Positions 1 to 12,700 of a stretch of DNA of 64,000 nucleotides are shown piece after piece. The translations under genes and the position numbers were made by a program. The notes under the pieces were generated by a model, which saw nothing but the letters and a program-made list of their open reading frames with translations, ran no database searches and was not told the origin of the DNA. How positions within the stretch are numbered: position 1 is the first letter of the stretch; the number at the start of each line of letters is the position of its first letter. The stretch lies in assembly GCF_027942865.1 (NCBI RefSeq), contig NC_134509.1, positions 7,788,254 to 7,852,253 of the forward strand. The letters run 5' to 3'. This DNA comes from Odontesthes bonariensis. Lineage: Eukaryota > Chordata > Actinopteri > Atheriniformes > Atherinopsidae.

Positions 1-568
1 GAATACAACGAAGTTGGTAAACTTTCCTGGAAATGGTGTTTGACAAGACATGTATTTTTGAGAGAGACATGATGAAGAATGAGCAACCTTGCCTTTATGA
101 GATGTGAGCAAAAACATTGATGGTAACACATTTTAGGATGTAACTATCTATTGATCAGCACCGGAGGTGCCTCAGGAGCCATTTTAGGAAGTGACTTTGG
201 GCAGCATCTTATGTGCATCTTTTTGCCTTTGTTGACCATATCATTTCATTTTACAAAAAAAGGTCTTTATAGACACCAGTCTGTTTCATATCGTTTTCTT
301 AGATAGACAGAATATCACATCTTCAAATCTGGAATTGCTTCTGTCTTGATTAGTCAAAAACAGAATTTACAGAGGTTTTATAAACGGATTCTAGTTAACT
401 TGGTGGCAAATGTGTACTTTTACTTGAATTAACTGTCATTAACAATGTTCCATGAACAACAAACAATAGAATAAAAATGGAAAAATATTAAAAGCAACAG
501 GAGAATATCTGTTACCTTTGTTGTCCCATATGATCAGCTCATAAACACCTGCACCTCCATGAGCTAAC
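1..568. other. Left flank, no gene seen
   Basis: I see no coding exon, RNA gene or clear repeat here. The sequence is AT-rich and could be intron or 3' flank of a gene that starts left of the window. Confidence 0.4.
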
Positions 569-3500
569 TTACATTACATTACGGTCATTTTGCAGACGCT
601 TTTATCCAGAGCGACTTACAATAAGTGTGTTCCACATCGGTAGTCAAAAGAACTTCAGGTCACAAGAAATCATAAGTGCATTTCCTTCCAAAACCAAACA
701 GCTAAGTGCATCACTAGTGCGGTACGTTAGGTACCTAGACAAATGGGAAGACAATTTAGAAAACAAAGACAATTTAGGAAACAAATAAGTGCGTAAGGAG
801 CTAGGACGAAACAGGTGATGTCCTAAGAGGGCGGATCAGGGCAGTGTTTCCTGAAGAGATGGGTTTTCAGCCTGCGGTGAAAGATGGGCAGCGACTCAGC
901 TGTCCTGACATCAGTCGGGAGATCGTTCCACCATCGGGGTGCCAGAACAGAGAAAAGCCGTGACCGTGTCGATCGTGCGCAGGGACCGCTGAGTGACGGG
1001 GCAGACAGCTGCCTGGAGGCCGCAGAGCGAAGTGGTCGGGCGGGGGTGTAGGGCTTGACCATAGCCTGGAGGAGCTGTTCCTTCCACTGCCCTGTAGGCT
1101 AGCACCAGAGTCTTAAACTGGATGCGAGCAGCTACAGGGAGCCAGTATAGAGAACGGAGAAGGGGAGAGGTGTGGGAGAACTTGGGGAGGTTGAACACCA
1201 GACGAGCAGCAGTTTTCTGAACCAGCTCCAGAGGTCTGATGGCAGAACCCGGGGTGCAAGCAAGGAGCGAGTTGCAGTAGTCCAGGCGGGAGATGACAAG
1301 AGCCTGGATGAGCACCTGCGCTGCCTTGTCGGTGAGGAAGGGGCGAATCCTCCGGATCTTGTAAAGGAGGAATCGGCAGGAACGGGTCACTGATGCGATG
1401 TTTGGCGAGAACGACAGTTGGTCGTCCAGGGTCACACCCAGATTCCTCGCGGTCCGGGTTGATGTCACCACGGAGTCATCCATGGTGATGGCCAGATCTC
1501 GTAACAGGCAGCCCTGCCCCGGGAGAAACACCAGCTCAGTCTTGTCCAGGTTGAGCTTAAGGTGGTGTATCGACATGCAACCCCGAGATGTCTGCCAGTC
1601 ATGCAGCAATGCGTGCCAACACTTGGGTGTCAGAAGGGGGAAAAGACAGAATCAGCTGGGTGTCATCTGCATAGCAGTAGTAGGAAAAGTTATGGGAGTG
1701 GATGACAGAACCAAGAGAGGATGTGTAGAGGGAGAAAAGAAGAGGACCCAAGACCGAACCTTGTGGAACCCCAGTGGTGAGCCTACGTGGCTTTCGACAC
1801 AGACCCTCTCAGTGTTACCTGGTAGGAGCGATCTGTCAGGTAGGATGAGAACAAGGAGAGTACAGAGCCAGAAACACCCATTCCCTCCAGGGTAGAGAGA
1901 AGGATGTGGTGGTTCACTGTGTCAAATGCTGCAGACAGGTCCAGGAGAATCAAGACAGAGGAGAGAGAGTTAGCTCGAGCAGTTTGGAGTGACTCAGTTA
2001 CTGCTAGGAGGCCCGTCTCAGTTGAGTGGCCCACCTTGAACCCGGACTGGTGGGGATCCAAGAGGTTGTTCTGGTGGAGGTAAGAGGACAGTTGTTGTGG
2101 GAGAAAAATGTCATGACATTCTCTTGACATGTCAGAATTACATCGTGTGCCTTGTTGACTGGTTCATATGAATATTGTTGATAGTTAGAATGAGCGTGTT
2201 TATGATAAACTGCGAAAGCTAGGCGCCTCCAGAGAGGGCCACGTACACTTGTTATGATAAAACGGTATAAAAGGGTGTCACAAGATGAGCTCGTCGGACA
2301 TTTTGTAACATTCTGTATGCATATTTGCTGTGACAGTTCAATGAACTCCCCAATGGACGGCTGACCGACGCGTGATTCGACTCGTTTTCTCCACAACATT
2401 GTTTAAAGACAGCACGTTCAAGAGTTTTGGACAGGAAGGGTAGAAGGGATTCTGTAATTCTTGATCTCTGAAGGGTCAAGAGCTGGTTTCTTTAGAAGAG
2501 GAGTCTTGAAAGCAGAAGGAAAAGAGGCTGATGTCAAAGACGTGTTAATGAGGTGGGTCAGGTAAGGAAGAAGATTAGGTGCAGCAGAATGAAGGAGAGG
2601 GGAAGGGACTGGGTCAAGGGAACATGTGGTGGGGCCGGCTGGATTTTACAAGGTGAAGGACCTCACCTTGAAGAAGTGAAGAAGTGGGACAGAGAGGGAG
2701 GTGGAGAGGGAGAAGGTGGGAGAGAAGGAGGAGTGGGAGGGCGACAGGTGTGGGTGGTGTGGACAGCTGGGGGGTGAGGGAAGGAAGATCGGATATTGTT
2801 AACCTTCTTGTCAAAGAAGTCGGCGAAATCGCCAGGGAGGAGGGAGGAGGAGGGGAGAGGGGGTGGGGGTTGGAGGAGGGATGAGAACGTTTGAAAGAGT
2901 TTTTTGGGGTTGGAAGCAGAAGTTTGAATTTTGTTACAGAAGAAGGCAGGTTTTGCAGCAGAGAGAGAGGAGGAAAAAGTGGAAAGCAAAGACTGGAAGG
3001 CAAGAAGGTCCTCAGGAAGTTTACTTTTCGTCCATTTGCGCTCAGCCGCCCTCAAGCTCCGCCTCTCAGTATGCACAGAGTCCGACAGCCAAGGGGGAGG
3101 TGTAGCTGAGCGTGCAGGCCTGGAGGTGAGGGGACAGAGTTTGTCCAGAGAGGAGGACAGGGTGGAGAGAAGAAGATCAGTAGCAGTGTCAGGGGATAGA
3201 AGAGAAAAAGATTCAGGGGTAGGGAGAGCAGAGAGAACAGAAGAGGAGAAGTCAGTGGGGGAGAAAGAGCGTAGATTAGAACGAGAAGATACCAAGTGGG
3301 TGGGGAGGTCGGGAGGGAGGAGAGGAGAGGGAGAGGGTGTAGGACATGAAGTAGTGGTCAGAGAGATGAAGAGGAGTGACAGAGAGGTTGGCGCCAGAAC
3401 AGTGCCTGGTGAAGATAAGGTCCAGTATGTTGCCAGCCTTGTGGGTAGGAGGAGATGGGGAGAGAGCTAGGTCGAAGGAGGAGAGAAAAGAAACAAGAGG

Positions 3501-4160
3501 GTGAAGCTTCTCTGTCTGGATGTCGAAGTCAGCGAGAAGGATGAGGCCGGAGCCATCATCAGGGAAGTGAGAGACAAGAGTGTCTAGCTCCTCCAGGAAG
3601 TCCCCAGTAGGGCCTGGTGGGCGATAAAGTATTAAGAGAGTATTTCCATTAGCAGGCCAGTACCACCGCCCCGCCTTGCAGTTCTGGGAGTGTGAGAGAA
3701 AGAGTATGCATCAGACAGAGCTGCGGGTGTGGCAGTGTTTTCTGTTGTGATCCAGGTCTCTGTTAGAGCAAGAAAGTTAAGGGAGAGCATGGATGCATAG
3801 CCTGAGATAAACTCAGCCTTCTGCACAGCAGACTGGCAGTTCCACAGCCCCCCTGCCACCACTTGCTCAACATGAGTGGAGAGAGAAGGGTGGGTAAGGT
3901 TAGTGGGGTCCCGGCCTCTGGGTCTGACCCTGCATCTGCGTGGTCGCCAAGACCGAGAGGAAAGAACGGGAATGAAGCACATGGTTACTTGAAAATGGCA
4001 CTTTACACTTACAGGTGCCGTCCAGACGAAGATCGTCCTTGAAGAAGTCAAGTGCCTTTGTACAACAGCCTTCGTTTGAAGACTGACGCTTCCAACAACA
4101 GGAGTTACTTTGTAGCTACTGATTCGCTAATTGCTGATTGTCGGCAGGAGTGCAGGCCCC
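569..4160 (-). mobile_element. Degenerate L2-clade LINE, antisense
   Basis: This is a non-LTR retrotransposon on the minus strand. Near its 5' end (about 4050-3630) the minus strand encodes an endonuclease-like piece with the string ALTETWIT typical of fish L2 elements. The reverse transcriptase follows: a LLDLSAAFDTVNH block (about 2050-1990), the catalytic YADD at 1673-1662, and the C-terminal LAPRWWNDLP-type tail (about 950). The 3' end (about 569-640) is the common fish tail ending in TAATG repeats, next to the motif GCAGACGCTTTTATCCAGAG. Frameshifts and stops break the reading frame near 3300 and 2650, so the copy is dead. A solo LTR is nested at 2096-2398. The exact 5' end is uncertain and may reach the duplicated segment at 4340-4392. 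Confidence 0.85.
2096..2398 (+). mobile_element. Solo LTR nested in the L2 LINE
   Basis: This 303-bp insert begins TGTGGGAGAAAA and ends TTTTCTCCACAACA, so it has TG...CA ends inside a nearly complementary terminal pair. It is flanked by a 4-bp duplication TTGT (2092-2095 and 2399-2402). Removing the insert and one TTGT restores the host LINE minus-strand frame through Val-Phe-Lys-Gln-Leu-Ser. A TATAAAAGGG box lies near 2265-2275. There is no coding sequence and no second LTR. A solo LTR from recombination between two LTRs fits best. I cannot assign the family from sequence alone. Confidence 0.7.
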
Positions 4161-4169
4161 TCCCACTTA

Positions 4170-4392
4170 CTAATTCTGGATGAATCAAGGAGTCCACAGT
4201 TCCTCCAGAAGATAAAAACACACTCAGCTAACACAGTACCTGGGCTGACTAAAAAGGGGCTTGGGTCATGCAAACCCCTCCCACAGATTAGGAGACAAGT
4301 GGCCACTCTGGGCTGAAGCTAGTTTCAATGGGGAAATTAAATTCTGGATGAATCAAGAAGTCCACAGTTCCTCCAGAAGATAAAAACACACT
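4170..4392. repeat. Two 53-bp direct repeats 170 bp apart
   Basis: The segment beginning AATTCTGGATGAATCAAG and ending GATAAAAACACACT occurs at about 4170-4222 and again at 4340-4392 with one difference. It probably belongs to the 5' untranslated part of the adjacent L2 LINE or is a local tandem duplication of 170 bp. Confidence 0.8.
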
Positions 4393-4456
4393 GTATAACA
4401 ACTTGAAACAATTGAGCTTGTTCTAAAGCAAAGTCTTGTTTATTCCTCTCCTTAGG

Positions 4457-4725
4457 ATGACCCCTGTTTCCTGCTGCACTTCGACAAGGTTCGTTCAGTG
4501 ACAGCTGTCAGCTGCTCAGCCAAATACACCATAGTGCGTGCCCTGGTTGCCCTCAGCGACAAGCACTGTCAGGAGTCTCTGAATCTGCAGAACTTTGACT
4601 GGGCTTACATCAAGCCCTCCACCTTCTACTCCAACAAGGGGGACTGTGCTGTTCTATCACAGATATGCTTCTATGCCATCAATTTGGCTTGTCTGTCTTT
4701 GTGTCAAGTGCCTCTGGATGGATAA
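4457..4725 (+). CDS. Unrecognised terminal coding exon (3' end of a gene)
   Basis: A pyrimidine-rich acceptor (TTTATTCCTCTCCTTAG) precedes an open frame that starts Asp-Asp-Pro-Cys-Phe-Leu-Leu and runs about 89 residues to a TAA at 4723-4725. The piece is cysteine-rich, with a hydrophobic segment near the end, and codon use looks coding. Two AATAAA signals follow at 5206-5211 and 5272-5277, which fits a 3' UTR of about 550 bases. The preceding exon should lie left of the L2 insertion or outside the window; I did not find it. I do not recognise the family. It could instead be a pseudogene fragment or a chance open frame. Confidence 0.4.
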
Positions 4726-5486
4726 CGACACCGTTTTCATGTATGTGTGTCAGTTTTGGCGTGTGCGTGTCTCAGGTGTATGTACTATAGATAGTTGGTG
4801 CTAATGCACTGTATATTGCTTTGGGTCAAATAGAGTTCCTGAATAGCTTTAATGTAAGCTTGTGGCTTAAATGGGGCTTTGATAAAGCATTATTCATAAA
4901 TGTGTTGTGCATTAAGACTGTATAGTGTACTTAATGGCTAAAACAATTTTCAAACAGCCTGGTATGACTGTGTATTCTACTTTTGTGATCTTTTAAATAC
5001 TTTTACCAGAGAGTATTCACTCGCATGTGCTTTTGTGAAATTTAAATGTTTGAAAAAAAAACAGGAAAATTACAAATGAATTTCCACTCTTCTCCCCATT
5101 ATAAGTTAGGAGTTATGTGATATCAGTTTTGCATCTATACTTAAATATATATTTATATATACATGTTTGCATGCCTGTGGGGGGTTATAAACCTGAAGTT
5201 CTGCAAATAAAAGCACATTTGGGGATATTCTTTTTGTCGATTCCAGCATCTTTTGGCCCAAAACAAAAGCAAATAAAAGTATCACATCCTGATCTCCTGA
5301 GTTTTTATTACATGCAAGATTGCATTAACTTAAAGAAAATATAAATATACATTGAAAAATGTCTGATTTTCCACTTGGGCTCTTGAACTGATCACTGATC
5401 CGATGACTATCCGTCTTAATAGTAACATTTTTCATGTTACTTCATCAGTCAGATTTTTTTTCCAAATTCACCATTAATGAATACAC
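4726..5486 (+). other. Probable 3' UTR and intergenic DNA
   Basis: No coding region is seen. AATAAA occurs at 5206-5211 and 5272-5277, consistent with polyadenylation of a transcript ending in the 4457-4725 exon. The rest is AT-rich. Confidence 0.4.
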
Positions 5487-6222
5487 AAAATTGGCTCAGT
5501 GGTTACAGTCAGTTGTCCAATAACTGGAAGGTTGGCCGTTTGATTCCCACTCTCACCACTCAAAAAAGATTGACAGCTGGAGGGGTGTCAGTCCACCTAC
5601 TTGTCATGGCCGAGGTGCCCTTGAGCAAGGCACCGTACCCCCATGCTCCCCGGGCGGCGGGCGCTGTGAACGGCTGCCCACCGCTCCAGGTTGGTATCTG
5701 TCTCTGAGTGTGTGACCCTGTGCATGTGTGCATGTGCAAGGCCAGATATAAAGTGGAAGTAATGACAAAATACAAAACTGAAGAAATTATATTAAATATA
5801 TAAAGGCATATTCACGGGCTATTATGTTATCATCATATAAATTGTGATTAACATCAAATAAGAGATGAGAAGATATGTGTAATAATATGTTAAAATTAGG
5901 TTGAAAGTTAAAATCTATGCCAATGTATGTAAGACGCATCCATACAAATTGTAATTTTTGAATGGGGGTGGGAGCAAATAAGTATTTTTACTTCATCTCA
6001 CTCCTTTTCGAGCAAGTATTGACTTCTGTTACCTTTGTTCTAGATGAATATGTAAATTCATATGTATTTTGGAAATGTATTTATTTTGTAATCTGCTTTA
6101 AAATAAGCTCGAAATAAACACTCAATCAATGTGTGTGTCAACAGGTGCCAACCTGCATGGGTTAAAAGCAGAGGACAAATTTTGTGTGTATGCATGACAA
6201 TAAAATCTGATCTTAATCTAAA
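5487..6222 (+). mobile_element. tRNA-derived SINE, split by a nested LINE tail
   Basis: The head at 5487-5745 has a box-A-like TGGCTCAGTGG and a box-B-like GTTTGATTCCC (near 5537). The common fish SINE body GAGGTGCCCTTGAGCAAGGC follows. The SINE tail (CATGGGTTAAAAGCAGAGGAC, then an AATAAAATCTGATCTTAATC end) resumes only at about 6140-6222. The intervening block is foreign. A SINE interrupted by a later insertion explains both halves. Confidence 0.7.
5748..6131 (+). mobile_element. LINE 3' fragment inside the SINE
   Basis: This block interrupts the SINE. It ends with CTCGAAATAAACACTCAATCAAT, the AATAAA plus short-repeat tail usual for fish non-LTR elements, and holds the string CTCACTCCTTTTCGAGCAAG. 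There is no open frame. The left junction is approximate and the clade is not determined. Confidence 0.45.
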
Positions 6223-6798
6223 TGAGTGTTAAATTAAGCTATATCCCAAGCTTTTATTATGCTTTTAAGCATTTTAAGTAACACCACAAACAGACCTTAG
6301 GTGTCATTAAGCATTTATCTGTACTCATAAGCTAATAGAATAGTTCGTACAGTTTAACTGGGATGGGACTACTTATTTATTTGTTTCCACTTGTAGTTCA
6401 GTTTTACACCCACAGGTCGCGCCATACAAGCAACAGTCTGAAGCATTTAGTAGTCTTAAAATGTGCCTGATAAAAATAAATAAAATTTTTTTAAGAAATT
6501 GTAACAAATCCTTTGCCACATTTTTACAAGGTAAATTGAAATCAATCAAATCTATCTCATGAATGTTTCCCTATAATCCCTTAACCTACATTGACTTTTT
6601 GTTTTGTTTTGTTTTGTCTCCGGCACACAAAAGACGGACTTAGCGGCTCTCTGCTTCCTCCATGCCGCCAAAATTCAAGTAAGACGGAGTCGTTTGGTTG
6701 TCGGTTGTAAACACAGGGCTGTAAACCTTGTTTTTCGCCATTTTCACTTACTGGTTCGTCACTCTTTCAAAATCTGCGGAGAGAGGACTGAACTAAAG
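6223..6798 (+). promoter_or_regulatory. smc2 upstream region and probable 5' UTR
   Basis: This is the stretch before the smc2 ATG. An AT-rich part to about 6600 is followed by GTTTT repeats and then a more GC-rich segment (6620-6798), likely the 5' UTR. No TATA box stands out. Transcription starts are not determinable here. Confidence 0.35.
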
Positions 6799-9700
6799 AT
6801 GCACATCAAGTCTATTATCATTGAAGGATTCAAATCCTACGCACAGAGGACGGAAATCAACGGCTTTGACCCGCTGTTCAACGCCATCACAGGATTGAAC
6901 GGCAGCGGCAAGTCCAATATTTTGGACTCCATATGCTTTCTTTTGGGTATTTCTAACCTCAGTCATGTAAGACCGCAATTGTTTTTATGGTTGCTTCAAG
7001 TTGCTGAGTTGTAATATTTCATGTGGCCGTCGTGGCTAAATAAGAAGCATGTGTTTTTGTCTAATTTTGCATTCAAGGTGCGAGCCTCCAACCTCCAGGA
7101 TTTGGTTTACAAGAATGGACAGGGTGGCATCACGAAGGCCACTGTGTCTATTACTTTTGACAACTTGAACAAAAACCAGAGTCCTCTGGGGTTTGAAACC
7201 CACGATGAGATCACTGTCACCAGACAGGTAAGGACAAAAACCGTTTTAAGCTTAATGCGTGTGGTTTGGGATGTTATTGAGCAATCACAATGTTAAGATG
7301 GACGTTGTTTCTTTATTTCAGGTGGTGATAGGTGGCAGGAACAAGTATCTCATCAATGGAGTCAATGCCAACAACACGAGGGTGCAGGACTTGTTCTGCT
7401 CTGTTGGCCTCAATGTCAACAACCCACACTTCCTCATCATGCAGGTCAGTCTTGCATCCTCAGTGTGGATGTGTTTTTAATGCTTTAAGTCACACTTTCC
7501 TTTTTATTTTCAAATTTCCTTCAGACAAGTATGCATACTTAACATCTTGTGGTATTTCCATTGCTTTAGGGAAGGATCACCAAGGTTCTCAATATGAAAC
7601 CTCCAGAGGTAAAACATGCACGCTACCCACTGTCTCACTAATCTTTTTTTTTTTTTTTTTAAAAAACAGGTCAAACATTTTTTTGCCTTTTGGGGATTTA
7701 TAGCAAATGCCAACTCTCTTCTTCCAGATCCTTGCCATGATTGAGGAGGCAGCAGGGACCAGAATGTATGAATGTAAAAAGATAAGTGCCCAGAAGACGA
7801 TTGAGAAGAAGGAGGCCAAGCTGAAGGAGATCCAGACTGTATGTGTGACATGCAGAACCATTTCCCCATTTGCTCTTTACTGGGAAGCTGCCACAGCCAA
7901 CCTTGTTCTGTGTTTTACTCCTTTTAGATTTTGGATGAGGAAATCACTCCAACAATGCAGAAACTGCAAGAGGTAAGTTGGATGAAAACACTTAAAACTA
8001 AAGTCTGATCGCCCCGCCTCTTTCACTCATCACTAAATAACAAGTTGATCTTCATTTGAACCTCCTTTGGTCTGCAGGAACGCTCATCATACTTGGAGTA
8101 CCAGAAGCTGATGCGTGAGATCCAGCACTTGTCGCGCCTTTATGTGGCCTGGCTGTTTGTGTGTGCCGAGGAGACCAAGGTGAAGTCTGCAGACAATCTG
8201 AAGGTGATGCAAGATAACATCGGCAAGATGCAGGCCGGCATGGCTGAGAACGAGAGCAAAATCCAGGAGCTCTCAGCCCAGATTCAGGAGCTGCAGAAGA
8301 CGAAAGACCAGGTACCGGAAGAGACGAGGGTGCTTTTTAAACTATTGTGTTGTCACGGCCTGTGAACTTATCATCCGACGTTTTGAATTTTTGGCAGCTT
8401 TTGTAAGTTTTGATTACAGTTCAGTGCAGAGAAGTGATTTTGAGCCATGTCACTTTATCTTTGATGCTAATCTGCTCATTTTAAGGAGGTGAATGGAGTA
8501 TTAAAGTCCCTGGAGGACACTTTAGCTGATGTACAACGCGTGGACGCCAAAGCTCAGAGCACGCTTGACTTGAAGAAACAGAATCTCAAAGATGAAACCA
8601 AAAAGAGAAAGGAGCTTGTCAAGAGCATGGAGGAGGTAAATGATTTTGATCTCACGTGTGAAACAAGTTATGCGAACAGCGCTGCTGAATCCTTGACCAA
8701 AATGGGTGTTTAATTTCCATCTTCTGTCTTTAGGATAAGAAAATGCTTGTGGTGAAGGAAAAGGAGGTTTCTAAGCTGGCTGAGCAGCTGCAGGCCCTGC
8801 AGGAGGACGGACAGAAGGACAGCGCTGCTCTCGAGGTGGCTGAGCAGCATTTCAAAGCCGTGTCTGCGGGTCTTTCTACTAATGAGGACGGAGAGGAGGC
8901 GACCCTCGCCGGACAGATGATGGCCTGCAAGAATGACATGAGCAAGGCAGACACCGAGGCCAAGCAGGTGAGCTGTGGTTTTTCAGGTGAACGGTTAAAT
9001 TGAGTTTTCTTTTCCAGAATGACAGGTAAGGCTCAAAGGCTTGACAACAGCTTACAGACTTGTTGTTTCTCAGTAAAAAATTTGTTTGGAAAAGACCATC
9101 ATCAATTTCGCACATTTTTCTGTCTTGTAATTTTCCCCAGGCCCAAATGACTCTGAAGCATGCCCAGGCCGAGTTGAAGACCAAACAGGCCGAGGTGAAA
9201 AAGATGGACAGCGGCTACAAGAAAGACAGGGACACCCTGCAGGCTGCCACAAGCAGCAGGGAGAAACTAGAGGCCGACCTAACCAAGCTCAACTATGAAG
9301 GTACTGCGTGTGTGAGTTGCCTTTTCATCCAGGAAGCAATTTTCCGCTAGACACGTTGTAGCGACTGTGTGTTTGTGTCTGTTCCGATGCAGATGGGAAG
9401 GAAGAAAGTCTGTTGGAAAAAAGACGGCAGCTTTCCAGAGAGGTCGCTCAACTTAAAGAGACTCACGAGCGTCTCATGTCGCGCTTCCCCAACCTGCGCT
9501 TTGATTACAAGTAAGAACTTGTGTCGTTTACATCATTTTCTAGTTAATTTCTTTTATAACACCTAGATGGGCTGTCCTACATTGTTCACCCTTAGTTTTG
9601 TTGTAGCATTTTGTGTGTGAGTTTAAGCTTTTCTAACCCGTGCAAAGGTCATTCCACCCCAACAACAGAGTGGGAGGTCTTTAACAGACAAGCTTTACTG

Positions 9701-12700
9701 AGAATAAACGTCTATTAAAATGAGTCTGCCCACGCTAACAAGTGCAACAAAACTAAACGAGATGCCGTTTAAACACAGTCATTGCCTTTCCTCTCAGCTC
9801 TGAAAGCTACTTTCAGCAACTAGATTAAAAACTCTGTGAACTCAAAGGGCACAACTGGTCCATCCACTACCAACTCAAAAAGACTAAAAAACCCAACGCT
9901 GTATTTGGGGCTCTCTAGGTCTGAAAATAACTTGCACTCAGAGTAGAATTCTCCTACCTTATTGTTTTTTTTTTCTGCGCCTAGCTTCAAGTTTAAATAA
10001 CGCTGCATTCACTGTCGCTTTTTGCTTTGCTATGAATAAGAGGTTCTCATCAGCAGCTGTCACTTCAACGTAGCTTAAGAAATAAATGAGCGATTAATGC
10101 TCTATCAGTGCTTTGTTTAATGCTTTCATATCTGGCCCGGGAAGTCTGACTCCTGATCAGTGTTGGATGTTAGTAATCCTGATTTCCAATATTGCCATTG
10201 AATGTACCTCTGCCTGCCAGTGCAAAACAAAGTTTGGTTCACATTAGCTCACATAAGCTTAAACCGGACACAGAAGAATGCAGAGACATCAAAGGCCAGA
10301 ATGATCATTCTCATACAGATCATTTTCACAACGGAGACGTTGGAACTGGGGAAACCTTTTGGTTCCCATCCCAGTTCACTTGTTTTAGAGGGAGAGAGCG
10401 ACCGGTTGACCAGCCGGGTGTTTAATGCGAGCGTGTCTGCTGTCTCGCAGGGATCCAGAGCGAGGATGGGACCGTGACAAAGTGAAGGGGCTGCTGGCTA
10501 ACCTGATCACAGTCAGTGACGTCTCCTACGCAACGGCACTGGAGGTTGTCGCCGGCGGACGGCTTTATAACATTGTCGTTGACACAGAGGTAGGTGTGCA
10601 GCGCGTCTGTCACGGCAGAGCAGTGGGACTGTGACCTGAGCCGTTGACTCTGTCTTGCTCTGCTAGGTGACTGGGAAAAAGCTGCTGGAGAAGGGAGAGC
10701 TGCAGCGGAGGTACACCATCATTCCTCTGAACAAGATCTCTGCCAAGACACTTAATGACAGAGTGGTCAACGCTGCGAAGAACCTGGTGAGAGTGATGTC
10801 AGGCTTTCTGGTGGTTCATCTGTAATTAGAGGGGTGTGCTTGCGTGGAGAAGAGCGGGATAAGCTAGTTTATCAAAGACGGTCTCTTTATCTTCCTTCCA
10901 TCTCCCCGTTTCTTTTCTTGCTCTGTCAGGTGGGAGAGAATAACGCTCACACAGCTCTGTCTCTGGTCGGCTATGAAGCTGACCTTCGTAAAGCCATGGA
11001 GTACGTGTTTGGCTCCACCCTGGTGTGTGACACCCTGGACAGTGCCAAGAAAGTGGCTTTTGATAAGCAGGTGATGACGAAGACTGTCACTCTTGGAGGG
11101 GACATCTTTGACCCACAGGGAACTCTGAGCGGAGGTGAGAGCGGGGCATGTGCTCGTGCACGTGTCATTGGGTCATGTAAATGTCTGGGACCAGGGAAGG
11201 GAAAGTTTTTGTTTATTTTTGTGCACTGAAATGCTGACTAGAACTTTACTCCAAAATTTTACAGGTTTTAAACAGGATAGGCAAAGCGACATTTTCTTTT
11301 ATTTACCTGCTTGCGGTTCCTCTCTTTTAGGCGCTCGCTCCCAGTCGGCATCAATTCTGACAAGTCTGCAGGAGGTGAAGGACGTCCGAGACAAGCTGAA
11401 TGACAAGGAAGCCCAACTGCAGGATACTGAGCGACAACTGGCCAACCTTAAAGGAACTGCTGACAGGTCGGCAGGACGTGCATAAACTGTACTGTAAAAT
11501 ACTGTCCCCTGTCTAATAGGCACCATATAAACAAGTTCAGCATTTATCAATGCATTTAGAGATCATTAATAATTTATAATAATTGTAGTTTAAAACGGCA
11601 TATATTTTTCTTTTTTCTTTGTTAAAATTCATTCCTCTTTTCATTCCTTTACTCACTTATTAGATCACAGCGGCGTTTAAAATCGGCGAGTTACGGCTTA
11701 TTTTTTTACAACTGGAATAACGTTTTTTGCTACAAGAGAAAATGCAAAGATATACTTCGTTAATCACAGTTCTGTCAAACAAATACAGACTGACACCCCC
11801 CATGTAAAGCAGAGTAAGGAGGGAATTCTCCCAAATTTGAAAAATGAATTTCAGGCCCTGTGATTGGTGGCAGTTGTTGATGAGGTCTTCTTTGGTGCCA
11901 TTTAGACATCACAACTGTCCTGGAAAACTGGGAAATAACTTGGAGGAAAAACTTGAAAATACTTGGATCCCTTGTATGCCCTTCCCCCACCTACTGCCTG
12001 TATTTCCTTCTTCTCCTCATCCCGTCCTTCTCGCTGCAGGTACCGACAGCTGAAGCAGCAGCACGAGCTGAAGGTGGAGGAGGAGCAGATTCTCCAGGCC
12101 AAGGTGCAGCAGAGCTCCTTCCACCAGCAGCAGGAGGAGCTGGAGAGGCTGCGCAAGGCAATAGGTCAGAACACGAACAGACGGTTACAGCAAACGACTT
12201 CAACTAGACCGTTTGTGCGTGCGGTGTACAACTCTTCTTGTGTGTGTGTGTGTGTGTTTGTCTAACCAGAGGAGAGTGAGGAGACCCTGTGTGTCACTAA
12301 GGAGGTGCAGAAGCGGGCTGAAGAGAAATACAAGGTGCTGGAGAACAAAATGAAGAATGCTGAGGCAGAAAGGGAAAAGGAGCTGAAAGCCGCCCAGCAG
12401 AAACTCAGTACGGCCAAGACCAAAGCCGACGCTTTTAACAAGAAGTTAAAGCAGATGCAGCAGGTACTCTGACCACACTGTGACTCTTCCAACATTTCAA
12501 ACTCTTTCGTCACTCCAAGGAGTCTTACCTGTCATGGATGTTTGTCGCTCCCTGAACAGCTTTGCTTTTAGAAAGAAAGATAATTGAACTTTTCCTGTAG
12601 TTTTTAACTATAGTGCGCAGAGAATCTGAATATGTTTCTTCTTGCTCGTGTGTCCAGGAGTCTGACACTGTGGCCCTGGAGCTGGAGGAGCTGCGGAGGG

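Noticed and set aside
1398..1895. Plus-strand open frame of 165 codons
   Set aside because: It is the reverse-strand shadow of the L2 reverse transcriptase, whose YADD motif lies on the minus strand here.
2931..3470. Plus-strand open frame of 179 codons rich in Arg/Glu
   Set aside because: It is antisense to the L2 coding region and a product of its purine-rich complement; it shows no family resemblance.
5487..5560. Possible tRNA gene
   Set aside because: Box A and B-like motifs are present, but the downstream body is the SINE and no cloverleaf closes, so it is a SINE head.
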